From positions 1 through 64,000 of the forward strand of contig QHNQ01000012.1 in assembly GCA_003218135.1 (NCBI GenBank): a DNA stretch of 64,000 bases, written 5' to 3'. The DNA is from Verrucomicrobiota bacterium. Lineage in GTDB: Bacteria > Verrucomicrobiota > Verrucomicrobiia > Chthoniobacterales > UBA10450. A program made the position numbers and the translations under genes. The notes beneath the pieces are model-generated. The model did no database searches, was not told the origin of the DNA, and saw only the letters and a list, made by a program, of their open reading frames with translations. Below, one piece after another: positions 55,752 through 64,000 of the stretch (its first letter is position 1; every line of letters starts with the position of its first letter).

Positions 55752-57644
55752 TTACTCGGCGACTGCTGCTTCTACAGCGGATTCGCTCGGAAGGTCGGGT
55801 GCGGACGTGGTTTGATCCGGTGGCGCGGCTTGGATTGAAGCAATCGTAAATTCAGCTGTGCCGTGCTCGGTGTTGAGCGAAACCGTCTCGCCGATTTCGT
55901 GTCCTAGCAGGGCTTGGCCAATCGCGGTTTGGTACGAGATGACGTGACGGTCGGGATCGCCGTCCCATGCACCGAGGATCGTATAGGCTTCTTCCTTGTT
56001 CGTTTCCACGTTGCGCACGGTTACAACGGTGCCAATTGAAACGCGCGACGTATCCGGATTTTCAAATGCAGTTCCACGCGCGTTGTGTAGCATTTGTTCA
56101 AGCTCCGCTTTGCGACGCGTCAGAACGCTTTGCATCTGCTTTGCCGCCTTAAATTCAAAATTCTCGCTCAAGTCGCCATACGACCTGGCAAGCGCGATTT
56201 CCCTCCTGTTCTCGGGAATTTTGACTTTGACGAGTTCTTCGTATTCGGCCTTGCGTTTTTCCAAGCTGCTCCAGGATACAATCAAGGGCGCTGCTTTTTC
56301 TTCTGCTTCCACTCCCGCGATCACGCTTTCCAGTTCTGGATAAACTTTCACGATCCGCGCCAGGAGCGAGCGCTTCGTCAACTCATCGAATAGCGGGCTT
56401 AATTGGAGCCGCCGCATCGCATCACGCGCAACAGAGATATCGGAGTGCTTGAAGATGTCTGCGAGCAATTGTCGATCTTCAACCAGAGCACGTTGCAACC
56501 TGCTGGCGCGACCGGGAGTACTGTGCTGCTCGCGGTCCAGCGCAGCAACAATCGCCCCGAGTAAATCCGGCGTCACCAGCTCACCCCAGTTTTTCCGGTC
56601 GCTGCACAGCCAGATGAGCATCTCGCTCGTTGCTGAGTGTTCGCGAATACCACTCTCGAGCATTGTCCGCAGTTCGGCAGCCTCGCCAGCTTCACTCAAG
56701 ATTCTCGCTGTTTGAGTTACCACCCGAGCGTGATTTGCTTGCATCAAAAGCAAGGCGCGCTCTACCCAGCGCGGGCCGAGCGCCGACGACAACGCTTGCA
56801 AAATTCTTTTTTCTTTTGCAGCGGGCAGCTTCGGCAGAATCGACGCCAGGCGCTTCTCTTCGTCGATGACCAATTTGGAGAGCGTCAAGCCGATATGAGT
56901 CATGTGCAGTCGAGGCTCGCGCTCGAGCAAATCGTCCCGCGCCACGATCAGCTCAAATGCGAGTTCAGGGTGTATTTTCTGATTGCGCGCCGCGGTGTTC
57001 TCGATGTTCGCGATGATTGGTTGAAGCTGTTTTTCGGGCTCTTTGAATTGCTGGTGAGATTTTATGATTTGCTCGAGCGCCACGATTTGTTCTTTCGGGT
57101 GTCGCGCTTTGTTGAAAGCGGCGATCAGCTCGTCAGCTTGCGATACGCCTTCGCCGCGGATTTGGATCGGATCAATTTTTTTTGCGGGAATTGAAAAAGC
57201 GCCGCTCGCCTTTAGTGCCTTCTTAGTTGTTTCCCACCACCGTTTCCATTCCGCTTCAGTGAAAACATCGCCGATCAGCCATTCACCGATCTGCTGCGTG
57301 GTCGCTTTGCCGTCTAGGCTTTCCAGAATGTTCCGCACCAGCGCGGCCGGATTTTCCTTGGCCAAATTCTTGATCGACGCGAGGTCGGTTGCCTTACGTG
57401 CGAGAAAATGCTCCGGCACCAGCGGGGTGACATTTTCCGCGGCGTACTGGGTCTGCATGAGATGGGACTTCTTGCTGGCAAAATCGATCACGATCTGATT
57501 GAGCAGCAGGTTCCATTCGCGCACGCGACCAAATCCCCAGCTCTTATGCAAACAAAACGTGCCAGGCTTTAATTTTTCCAGTTGCTCCGCAGCTCTAGAA
57601 GTAAGTTTGCCAGCTTCGACCAATTTTTGTAATTCCGCGTCCAT
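55752..57644 (-). CDS. GreA/GreB-family transcription elongation factor with long N-terminal extension
   Basis: C-term REIALARSYGDLSENFEFKAAKQMQSVLTRRKAELEQML...GHEIGETVSLNTEHGTAEFTI; ~460-aa N-terminal extension. Confidence 0.88.
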   Translation of the reverse strand: MDAELQKLVEAGKLTSRAAEQLEKLKPGTFCLHKSWGFGRVREWNLLLNQIVIDFASKKSHLMQTQYAAENVTPLVPEHFLARKATDLASIKNLAKENPAALVRNILESLDGKATTQQIGEWLIGDVFTEAEWKRWWETTKKALKASGAFSIPAKKIDPIQIRGEGVSQADELIAAFNKARHPKEQIVALEQIIKSHQQFKEPEKQLQPIIANIENTAARNQKIHPELAFELIVARDDLLEREPRLHMTHIGLTLSKLVIDEEKRLASILPKLPAAKEKRILQALSSALGPRWVERALLLMQANHARVVTQTARILSEAGEAAELRTMLESGIREHSATSEMLIWLCSDRKNWGELVTPDLLGAIVAALDREQHSTPGRASRLQRALVEDRQLLADIFKHSDISVARDAMRRLQLSPLFDELTKRSLLARIVKVYPELESVIAGVEAEEKAAPLIVSWSSLEKRKAEYEELVKVKIPENRREIALARSYGDLSENFEFKAAKQMQSVLTRRKAELEQMLHNARGTAFENPDTSRVSIGTVVTVRNVETNKEEAYTILGAWDGDPDRHVISYQTAIGQALLGHEIGETVSLNTEHGTAEFTIASIQAAPPDQTTSAPDLPSESAVEAAVAE

Positions 57645-57742
57645 TGATGCGAGTCATGAGTCGCATGTGACCTATAGGTCTTATAGGCCACGGGCGCAAT
57701 TTACGATTGCCCCATGCTTCACCACGTGAAACCCTCACCGCG

Positions 57743-58678
57743 ATGACGACGAGCATTTGGTTTTGGATCGCGTTTCACATTGGCGTCTTCATTGCAATCG
57801 GAATCGACCTTTTTGCCTCCAAGCGCCGCGGTCGGGAATTAAGCATGCGCGCTGCGTTCCAGCGAACCGTAATCTGGGTGCTGGTGTCACTGGCGTTCAA
57901 TGCCGTGGTATGGCGTCTCAAGGGACCACATCACGCCCTCGACTTTCTCACGGGTTATCTCATCGAATATTCGCTGAGCATGGATAACATTTTTGTTTTT
58001 GTTTTGATATTCGCGCATTTTCGCGTTCCTCCGCTCGCACAACGTCGCGTTTTGGTTTGGGGAATTGTCGGTGCACTAATCATGCGCGGCACGATGATCC
58101 TGTGCGGTATCGCGCTCGTGCAACGCTTTCATTTCGTCCTTTACTTGTTCGGCGCATTTCTGCTTATCACCGCAGCACGAATGCTTTTTAGAAAACGTGC
58201 GGTGCCCGATTTTACCGAGGGTTGGCTGTTGAGAAGGGGCCGTCAGATCCTTCCGATTACGCGCGAATACCATGCCGAACATTTTCACGTGCGCGTGGAT
58301 GGCCGCTGGATGCTAACGCCGCTTGCCCTGACCATGATGGTGATCGAGATCACGGACCTGATTTTTGCAGTTGATTCGATCCCCGCGATCTTTGCGATTA
58401 CGCGCGACCCTTTCATCGTCTACACGTCCAACATTTGCGCGATTCTGGGCTTGCGGTCGCTCTACTTCCTGCTGGCCGGTTTGATGGATCGCTTTGTTTA
58501 CTTGAGAACAGGACTCGCATTCGTGCTCGGCTTTGTCGGGATCAAAATGATTCTCGTGGATTATTTTCCGATACCGAGGAGCCTTTCACTCGGGGTAATC
58601 GTGGTGATTCTCACACTCACCATGGGTATTTCGATGTTGAAGACGCAGAATCAGGTTGCAGGCGAAGACCGAAAATAA
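57743..58678 (+). CDS. TerC family integral membrane protein
   Basis: LIEYSLSMDNIFVFVLIFAHFRVP...ITDLIFAVDSIPAIFAITRDPFIVYTSNICAILGLRSLYFLL. Confidence 0.95.
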   Translation: MTTSIWFWIAFHIGVFIAIGIDLFASKRRGRELSMRAAFQRTVIWVLVSLAFNAVVWRLKGPHHALDFLTGYLIEYSLSMDNIFVFVLIFAHFRVPPLAQRRVLVWGIVGALIMRGTMILCGIALVQRFHFVLYLFGAFLLITAARMLFRKRAVPDFTEGWLLRRGRQILPITREYHAEHFHVRVDGRWMLTPLALTMMVIEITDLIFAVDSIPAIFAITRDPFIVYTSNICAILGLRSLYFLLAGLMDRFVYLRTGLAFVLGFVGIKMILVDYFPIPRSLSLGVIVVILTLTMGISMLKTQNQVAGEDRK

Positions 58679-58724
58679 GTGTTGCCTTTGCTGTTCGGAA
58701 TCATTTAACTGCTCTGGAACGCCT

Positions 58725-59144
58725 ATGAAAACTATTCTTGCCTTCGCTGCGGTCGCTGGCCTTGCTAGCGTAGCCTTCGCCGATATTCAAGATCCGCCGG
58801 GGAACGATTATGGGCCAACGCGCAAACTCGGTCGCGGTATTTCAAATTTTGTCATCGCTCCTACCGAGTTTTTCGTGACGGTTAACCAAATCAACCAAAC
58901 GGAAGGTAATTCCGCCGGGGCTGGTTACGGCGTTTGGAAGGGAGCGGGGCGCGCAGCCGCACGCCACGTGGCCGGTCTTATTGAAATCCTGACCTTTCCG
59001 TTTCCAATATGGCACAACGGCTATCAACCCTTGCTGCCGTCAGACATTCCTTACATTCATGCCGGGTACGCGGAATTCCCGCCTGAAGTCGGCAATGAAT
59101 CGAAATACCCCTACGTGCGCGATACGCATCACGATTTCAACTAG
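58725..59144 (+). CDS. Exosortase system-associated protein, TIGR04073-like
   Basis: Signal peptide, then TRKLGRGISNFVIAPTEFFVTVNQINQTEGNSAGAGYGVWKGAGRAAARHVAGLIEILTFPFP. Confidence 0.75.
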   Translation: MKTILAFAAVAGLASVAFADIQDPPGNDYGPTRKLGRGISNFVIAPTEFFVTVNQINQTEGNSAGAGYGVWKGAGRAAARHVAGLIEILTFPFPIWHNGYQPLLPSDIPYIHAGYAEFPPEVGNESKYPYVRDTHHDFN

Positions 59145-59342
59145 CCCGTTGGGCATTCTGTTCAGCTTGCGTCTTCTCCCGGCGAGTTAAGCGACTCCTG
59201 CCTATCGCATTGAGGCGGCAATTCAGGCGCGTTGGGCGATGCCTGAGCGCAATCCTCTGGTCCGTGTTAACACGTTCTCAACGTTTGTTGACGTCGTTCC
59301 ACGCCAGCGTAAAAGTAGGCGACTCGTAACGGCCGTTAGGCA

Positions 59343-61364
59343 ATGCGATCGCGAAGTTTCTCTGGCCTGCCGCTCATCGGCTTATTGGCGATTGCATACA
59401 TCATCGCCGGCAAACTTGGCTTAATGCTCGCCTCATTACATGCGAGTGCCTCGCCAGTCTGGCCACCGGCCGGGATCGCACTCGCTGCGATGCTCTTGTT
59501 CGGTTACCGCGTCTGGCCGGCAATTCTTGTTGGGGCATTTCTTGTTAACCTTACCACTGCGGGAAATTTCGCGACCTCGGTTGCCATCGCCGCTGGCAAT
59601 ACGCTGGAGGCGCTGGCCGGTACGTGGTTAGTCAATCGCTTCGGGGATGGCAGGAATTTTTGTGATCGTCCGCAAGGTGTCTTCAAGTTTGCGATTGCAG
59701 CAGCGATCAGCGCGCTGATCAGTGCCGCTCTTGGTGTGACCAGTCTTGCCCTCGCGGGCTTTGCGAATTGGAGCAGCTACAACGCCATCTGGCTGACGTG
59801 GTGGCTGGGCGATGTAACGAGCGATCTCGTTGTTACCCCGCTCATTCTGCTCTGGAGTGCCGCCGGGAAGCAGCGTTGGCATGAAAAGGAAGTATTCGAA
59901 GTCGGCACACTGTTGTTATTATTAGTGCTGCTGAGCGGCGTCGTCTTCGGCGGCTGGCTTGAAATTTCGTCCAAGAATTATCCAATCACCTTTGTTTGCG
60001 GACCCGTTGTGATTTGGATGGCGTTCCGCTTCACTCAACGCGAAACTGCCACTGGGATTTTCATTCTGTCCGCGATTGCAGTCTGGGGAACATTGCGTGG
60101 CTTCGGACCATTCGTTCAACAAACCGAGAATGAATCGCTAGTCGCGTTACAATCGTGGATAGCGGTCCTGACGATTACGGCGCTGGCCCTTTCTGCGGGC
60201 ATGGCTGAGCGACGGCGCATTGAGGAAGAGCTCCAGCAGCAAAAGTCGGCTGTGGAAGCGGCCAATCGAACCAAAGATCACTTTCTCGCGATGCTTTCGC
60301 ACGAATTGCGCACCCCGCTGACCCCGGTCATCTCCACACTGCAGTCGCTTGAGACAGAACCGGCGCAAACGGAAGACACCAAGTCCGCTCTGGCAATGAT
60401 CCGTCGCAACATTGAATTGGAAACACAGCTCATTGATGACTTGCTCGATTTCACGCGAATCGCCAGAGACAAAATGCAGATGCGGTTCGCGCCGGTTGAT
60501 ACGCATTTGGCTATCTCAAATGTCGTAGAGATTTGCCGCGCGGAGGCCGCATCCAAAAGACTTCCTGTGCATCTCAACTTGCAGGCAGATACGCATTTCG
60601 TCGCGGCAGACGCGGCAAAGTTTCAGCAAATCATCTGGAACCTGCTCAAGAATGCGATCAAGTTCACACCGGAGAATGGCGAGATCCTGATCTCTTCTTC
60701 CAATCCCTCGCAAGACGTCCTGAGCATCAGTCTGCGCGATACCGGTATCGGGATGGAACCAGAAGTCATACAACGTATTTTCGACCCGTTTGAACAAGGC
60801 AACCGCTCGTTTGAGAGCCGATTTGGCGGTCTGGGCCTCGGCCTCGCGATTTCAAAATCTCTGACGCAGGCGCACGGCGGAACCCTTACGGCGCAAAGCG
60901 ACGGACGCGATCGCGGATCGACATTCATCTTGTCGATGCAAACGCTGTCGTCGACTGAAGTAGGGACCGTCCTGCATAAAACGACCGGCGAAACTGCGCA
61001 GCAGGGCTTGAAGATTCTGCTCGTCGACGATCACCAGGACACGTGCGCTGCTCTGGAGAAATTGCTGGTCCGTCGCGGGCATCTCGTAGCGGCAACTCAT
61101 AATGTTCGTTCGGCGATGGAAACCGCCGTGCGCAACAAATTCGACCTGCTCATCAGCGATATTGCTCTGCCGGATGGAAGCGGCGTGGATCTGATGAGGC
61201 AATTGCGCGCGATCTCGGCAATTCCTGGAATTGCCATTAGCGGTTTCGGCAACAACGGCGATATCGAAAGAAGTTTGCAGGCGGGTTTCTCCGAGCATCT
61301 AATCAAACCCATCAAGCTCGATGACCTCGAAGCCGCCATCGAGCGCGCTATTGGGCTAACGTGA
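59343..61364 (+). CDS. Hybrid histidine kinase: MASE1-like sensor + HisKA/HATPase + C-terminal receiver
   Basis: MASE1-like TM region; HFLAMLSHELRTPLTPVISTL; FGGLGLGLAISKSLTQAHGG; KILLVDDHQDTCAALEKLL...LLISDIALPDGSG. Confidence 0.93.
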   Translation: MRSRSFSGLPLIGLLAIAYIIAGKLGLMLASLHASASPVWPPAGIALAAMLLFGYRVWPAILVGAFLVNLTTAGNFATSVAIAAGNTLEALAGTWLVNRFGDGRNFCDRPQGVFKFAIAAAISALISAALGVTSLALAGFANWSSYNAIWLTWWLGDVTSDLVVTPLILLWSAAGKQRWHEKEVFEVGTLLLLLVLLSGVVFGGWLEISSKNYPITFVCGPVVIWMAFRFTQRETATGIFILSAIAVWGTLRGFGPFVQQTENESLVALQSWIAVLTITALALSAGMAERRRIEEELQQQKSAVEAANRTKDHFLAMLSHELRTPLTPVISTLQSLETEPAQTEDTKSALAMIRRNIELETQLIDDLLDFTRIARDKMQMRFAPVDTHLAISNVVEICRAEAASKRLPVHLNLQADTHFVAADAAKFQQIIWNLLKNAIKFTPENGEILISSSNPSQDVLSISLRDTGIGMEPEVIQRIFDPFEQGNRSFESRFGGLGLGLAISKSLTQAHGGTLTAQSDGRDRGSTFILSMQTLSSTEVGTVLHKTTGETAQQGLKILLVDDHQDTCAALEKLLVRRGHLVAATHNVRSAMETAVRNKFDLLISDIALPDGSGVDLMRQLRAISAIPGIAISGFGNNGDIERSLQAGFSEHLIKPIKLDDLEAAIERAIGLT

Positions 61365-61384
61365 CAAGTGGCGACGTCTCATTA

Positions 61385-61406
61385 TCACCGCTGTTCAGCG
61401 CGGTGA
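61385..61406. repeat. Small palindromic hairpin
   Basis: tcaccgc-tgttcagc-gcggtga. Confidence 0.55.
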
Positions 61407-61473
61407 CACGAGGCTCTACCAAGCACAACCGCAGGTTTTGTTGGCACGGAAACCCGGCTGAAGCAGGGTGTTA

Positions 61474-62604
61474 ATGAATATGCGCGTTGTCGATCTAAAA
61501 ATCGAAGACATAGCCTTCGGCGGAAAAGGCGTCGCCCGAGAACAAGGCAAGGCCGTCTTTGTTCCGTACACCATCGAGAGCGAGCTCGTCTCGGCCGAGA
61601 TCGTGCGCGAGAAAAAGCAATTTGCCGAAGCGGAACTCGTCGAGGTGAAGCAAGCCTCCCCGGATCGTGTCGAACCGCAATGCCCGTATTTCGGCCGATG
61701 CGGCGGATGCGCTTACCAGCACATGAGCTACGAACATCAGCTTGCGATCAAATGGCGGCAGGTTCGTGACGCTCTTGAGCGGATCGGCAAACTCAAGGAC
61801 GTTCCGATGCGACCAATCATTCCTTCGCCGGAGCAGTATGGATATCGCAACCGCATCACTGTGCACGCGCAGGACGGCGTGATCGGTTTTTTCCGGCGCG
61901 ATTCGCATACCTTGCTTGACATTGAGCGATGCCCGATTTCGCGTGACGAAGTCAATCGCGCGCTGGCGGAGTTACGGGCGTCCCGTAATCGCGGGATCCG
62001 CGATGGACATTACACTTTGCGGGCTTCCGCCGGCGCGCGCGTTTTTTCCCAAACCAACGACGCGGTGGCCAATGCCTTGCGCGATTTGATCGTCGATCTG
62101 GTTCCGCCGAATCAGCAACTGTTGATCGACGCTTATTGCGGGTCCGGATTGTTTGCAAAAGCGTTGCTCGACAAATTTGAGCGTGTGATCGGGATCGATT
62201 GGGACCGGTTCGCGATTGCCGCCGCAAAAGAAGACGCGACCGACAAAGAAACCTACATTGCCGGCGACGTAGAAAGTGAATTGCAACAGGTAGGGGCGGT
62301 TCACCCGAACCGCCCAGTCAGCGCAAACGACGTACAAGCCGGCCGATTGAGGTCAATCGCCCCTACCACGCTCATTGTTGATCCTCCGGCTACCGGACTG
62401 AGTGCAGAGGTGCGAAAAGCGATTCTTGATCTTGCGCCTTCGACGCTCATTTACGTCTCGTGTAACCCGCCGACACTAGCGCGCGATTTGGCAGAGTTGC
62501 AGGATCAGTTCATCATCGAGTCAGTCACACCGCTCGACATGTTCCCGCAAACCGCCGAGATCGAAGTCGGCGCATGCCTGCGAGCTGTGCCACTGGCCTC
62601 CTAA
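61474..62604 (+). CDS. TRAM-domain RumA/TrmA-family RNA (uracil-5-)-methyltransferase
   Basis: KIEDIAFGGKGVAREQGKAVFVPYTI; CPYFGRCGGCAYQHMSYEHQLAIKW; SGLFAKALLDKFERVIGID; YVSCNPPTLARDLAEL. Confidence 0.9.
   Translation: MNMRVVDLKIEDIAFGGKGVAREQGKAVFVPYTIESELVSAEIVREKKQFAEAELVEVKQASPDRVEPQCPYFGRCGGCAYQHMSYEHQLAIKWRQVRDALERIGKLKDVPMRPIIPSPEQYGYRNRITVHAQDGVIGFFRRDSHTLLDIERCPISRDEVNRALAELRASRNRGIRDGHYTLRASAGARVFSQTNDAVANALRDLIVDLVPPNQQLLIDAYCGSGLFAKALLDKFERVIGIDWDRFAIAAAKEDATDKETYIAGDVESELQQVGAVHPNRPVSANDVQAGRLRSIAPTTLIVDPPATGLSAEVRKAILDLAPSTLIYVSCNPPTLARDLAELQDQFIIESVTPLDMFPQTAEIEVGACLRAVPLAS
62289..62367. repeat. Small inverted-repeat element inserted in frame inside the RumA-like CDS
   Basis: Perfect 10-bp terminal inverted repeats ggtaggggcg (62289-62298) / cgcccctacc (62358-62367), with an internal hairpin ggcggttc-accc-gaaccgcc (62295-62314). 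Confidence 0.8.
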
Positions 62605-62701
62605 AGAACGCGCGCCCGGCGTTTTCGAACCGTTCCTCAAAGTAGGCACCGCAAAGCCGAGTTTCATTGACGGATCGTACGGCGATAAGTCCAATGGCAA
62701 G

Positions 62702-63976
62702 ATGATTTGGGTCCTGGGTCTCGTCGCGGCACGCCCGAACTGGCCGATCATGCTGCCGTTTGTGATCTTGCTCGTGGCGATCGCACTCGCTCCACTCATC
62801 GCTCAGCATCATTGGGAGCGGCATTACCACAAGCTTTGCGTCGCTCTCACCGGCATAGTTTGTCTGTATCATCTCTTCGTTGTTAAGCAGTCCGCGCGGG
62901 TCGTTCACGCGGGAATCGATTATGTGACCTTCATGGTCGTCGTCGGTTCTTTCTTCGTTGTCGCAGGCGGAATTCATTTGCGCGTCAAATCGCCGAGCGG
63001 TGCGATGAGAAACACTCTGTTCCTCTTTGTTGGCGCGCTGTTGGGCAATCTAATCGGCACCATCGGCGCCTCGATACTGCTGATTCGCCCGTGGATCGCG
63101 ATGAACAAGGGGCGCGCCGCGCCGATGCATATTGCGTTCTTTATTTTTCTGGTCAGTAACATCGGCGGCGCACTCTTGCCGGTCGGGCCTCCCTTGTTTC
63201 TGGGATTTCTCAAAGGCGTGCCGTTTGGCTGGACGCTGCAAAATTGCTGGCTCCAATGGCTGCTGACGGGCGCGATTGTTTTGGCCGTCTTTTTTGTTCT
63301 CGATCTTGTCAATCTGCGCGCGCGCAAAAGGACCATTCACGAAAGCGAAATCACGCAATGGCGCTGCGACGGCGCCCAGAATTTCCTTTTCCTGTTTGCG
63401 CTTCTGGCTGCGCTCATCGCCATGCGCCCGGGCTGGCGCGAGCCGCTTATGGTATTGATTGCGCTGGGATCGTATTTTGCTACGCCACAGCGCATTCGCG
63501 AAGCCGACAATTTTACCTTTGCTCCGCTCAAGGAAGTAGGCTGGCTCTTTCTCGGTATTTTCGGAACGATGATTCCGGTTTTGGAATTCATGGAACAATC
63601 GGCCGACAAACTGGGATTGGCTTCAGAGAAAGCGTTCTTTTGGGCAACCGGCTTCCTCTCTGCATTGCTCGACAATGCGCCAACGTACTTGGCTTTTTTC
63701 GCGGCGGCGCTCGGACTTCATGGGTACGACCTTAATGATTCGTCGCACATGGTAAGGTTCATTTCCGAAAATGGCCGCGAGGTGATCGCGATTTCATTAG
63801 GCGCCACCTTTTTTGGCGCGCTCACCTACATCGGCAACGCGCCGAATTTGTTCGTGAAAACAATCGCCGAACATGCGCGCGTGCCCACGCCGAGCTTTAT
63901 CGGCTATATCTGGAAGTTCGCGATGCCGATTCTAATCCCGATCTTTGTCGTAATCTCAATACTATTTTTCCGCTGA
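62702..63976 (+). CDS. Sodium:proton antiporter / NhaD-CitMHS-like transporter
   Basis: Multi-TM protein; ASILLIRPWIAMNKGRAAPMHIAFFIFLVSNIGGALLPVGPPLFLGFLKGVPF. Confidence 0.82.
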   Translation: MIWVLGLVAARPNWPIMLPFVILLVAIALAPLIAQHHWERHYHKLCVALTGIVCLYHLFVVKQSARVVHAGIDYVTFMVVVGSFFVVAGGIHLRVKSPSGAMRNTLFLFVGALLGNLIGTIGASILLIRPWIAMNKGRAAPMHIAFFIFLVSNIGGALLPVGPPLFLGFLKGVPFGWTLQNCWLQWLLTGAIVLAVFFVLDLVNLRARKRTIHESEITQWRCDGAQNFLFLFALLAALIAMRPGWREPLMVLIALGSYFATPQRIREADNFTFAPLKEVGWLFLGIFGTMIPVLEFMEQSADKLGLASEKAFFWATGFLSALLDNAPTYLAFFAAALGLHGYDLNDSSHMVRFISENGREVIAISLGATFFGALTYIGNAPNLFVKTIAEHARVPTPSFIGYIWKFAMPILIPIFVVISILFFR

Positions 63977-64000
63977 GACTTTTTTCTTAACAAGATACCA

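Noticed and set aside
1-64000. CRISPR arrays, tRNA/rRNA genes, transposases, prophage, toxin-antitoxin or known defence systems
   Set aside because: None recognised by eye on either strand; a tRNAscan/Infernal/defence-finder run would be needed to exclude them formally

Overview
The window is 64 kb of gene-dense, roughly 55% GC bacterial DNA. It is most likely from the PVC superphylum and probably Verrucomicrobiota. That call rests on a predicted small basic protein of the PVC type, a TIGR04073-like exosortase-associated protein, a Chlamydia-like long GreA, a SWIB protein and verrucomicrobial-looking surface repeat proteins. It is inference, not a database result. Left part (0-16 kb): DsbD C-terminus, redoxin, envelope/glycan genes (GT2, epimerase, YfhO-like, GT39/DUF2142-like, ArnT-like), rhomboid, pseudouridine synthase, and a fused LpxL-type acyltransferase/heptosyltransferase. 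Middle part (15-33 kb): an accessory polysaccharide/surface region with three very large glycosyltransferases, several methyltransferases, an RmlC-like cupin, and three secreted proteins carrying six copies of a ~125-aa repeat domain. Right part (33-64 kb): mostly housekeeping genes (SBP56, panC, nadB, aroA, cmk, plsC, MBL-DNA ligase fusion, STAS/PP2C, grpE, dnaJ, HMG-CoA-lyase-like, rsmE, GreA-like, TerC, hybrid kinase, RumA-like, antiporter). The main observations worth following up are: (i) a near-identical inverted repeat pair (~226 bp, about 4 mismatches by eye) inside surface-protein genes, flanking the ~11 kb glycosyltransferase block; (ii) degenerate copies of a glycosyltransferase 3' end beside surface-protein genes; (iii) a ~100-aa domain occurring four times at the N-termini of two giant glycosyltransferases; (iv) several small palindromic/MITE-like repeats, two of which lie inside ORFs in frame and two of which supply stop codons; (v) unusual gene fusions; and (vi) a 51-aa gene missing from the ORF track. 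I saw no tRNA, rRNA, CRISPR array or transposase.
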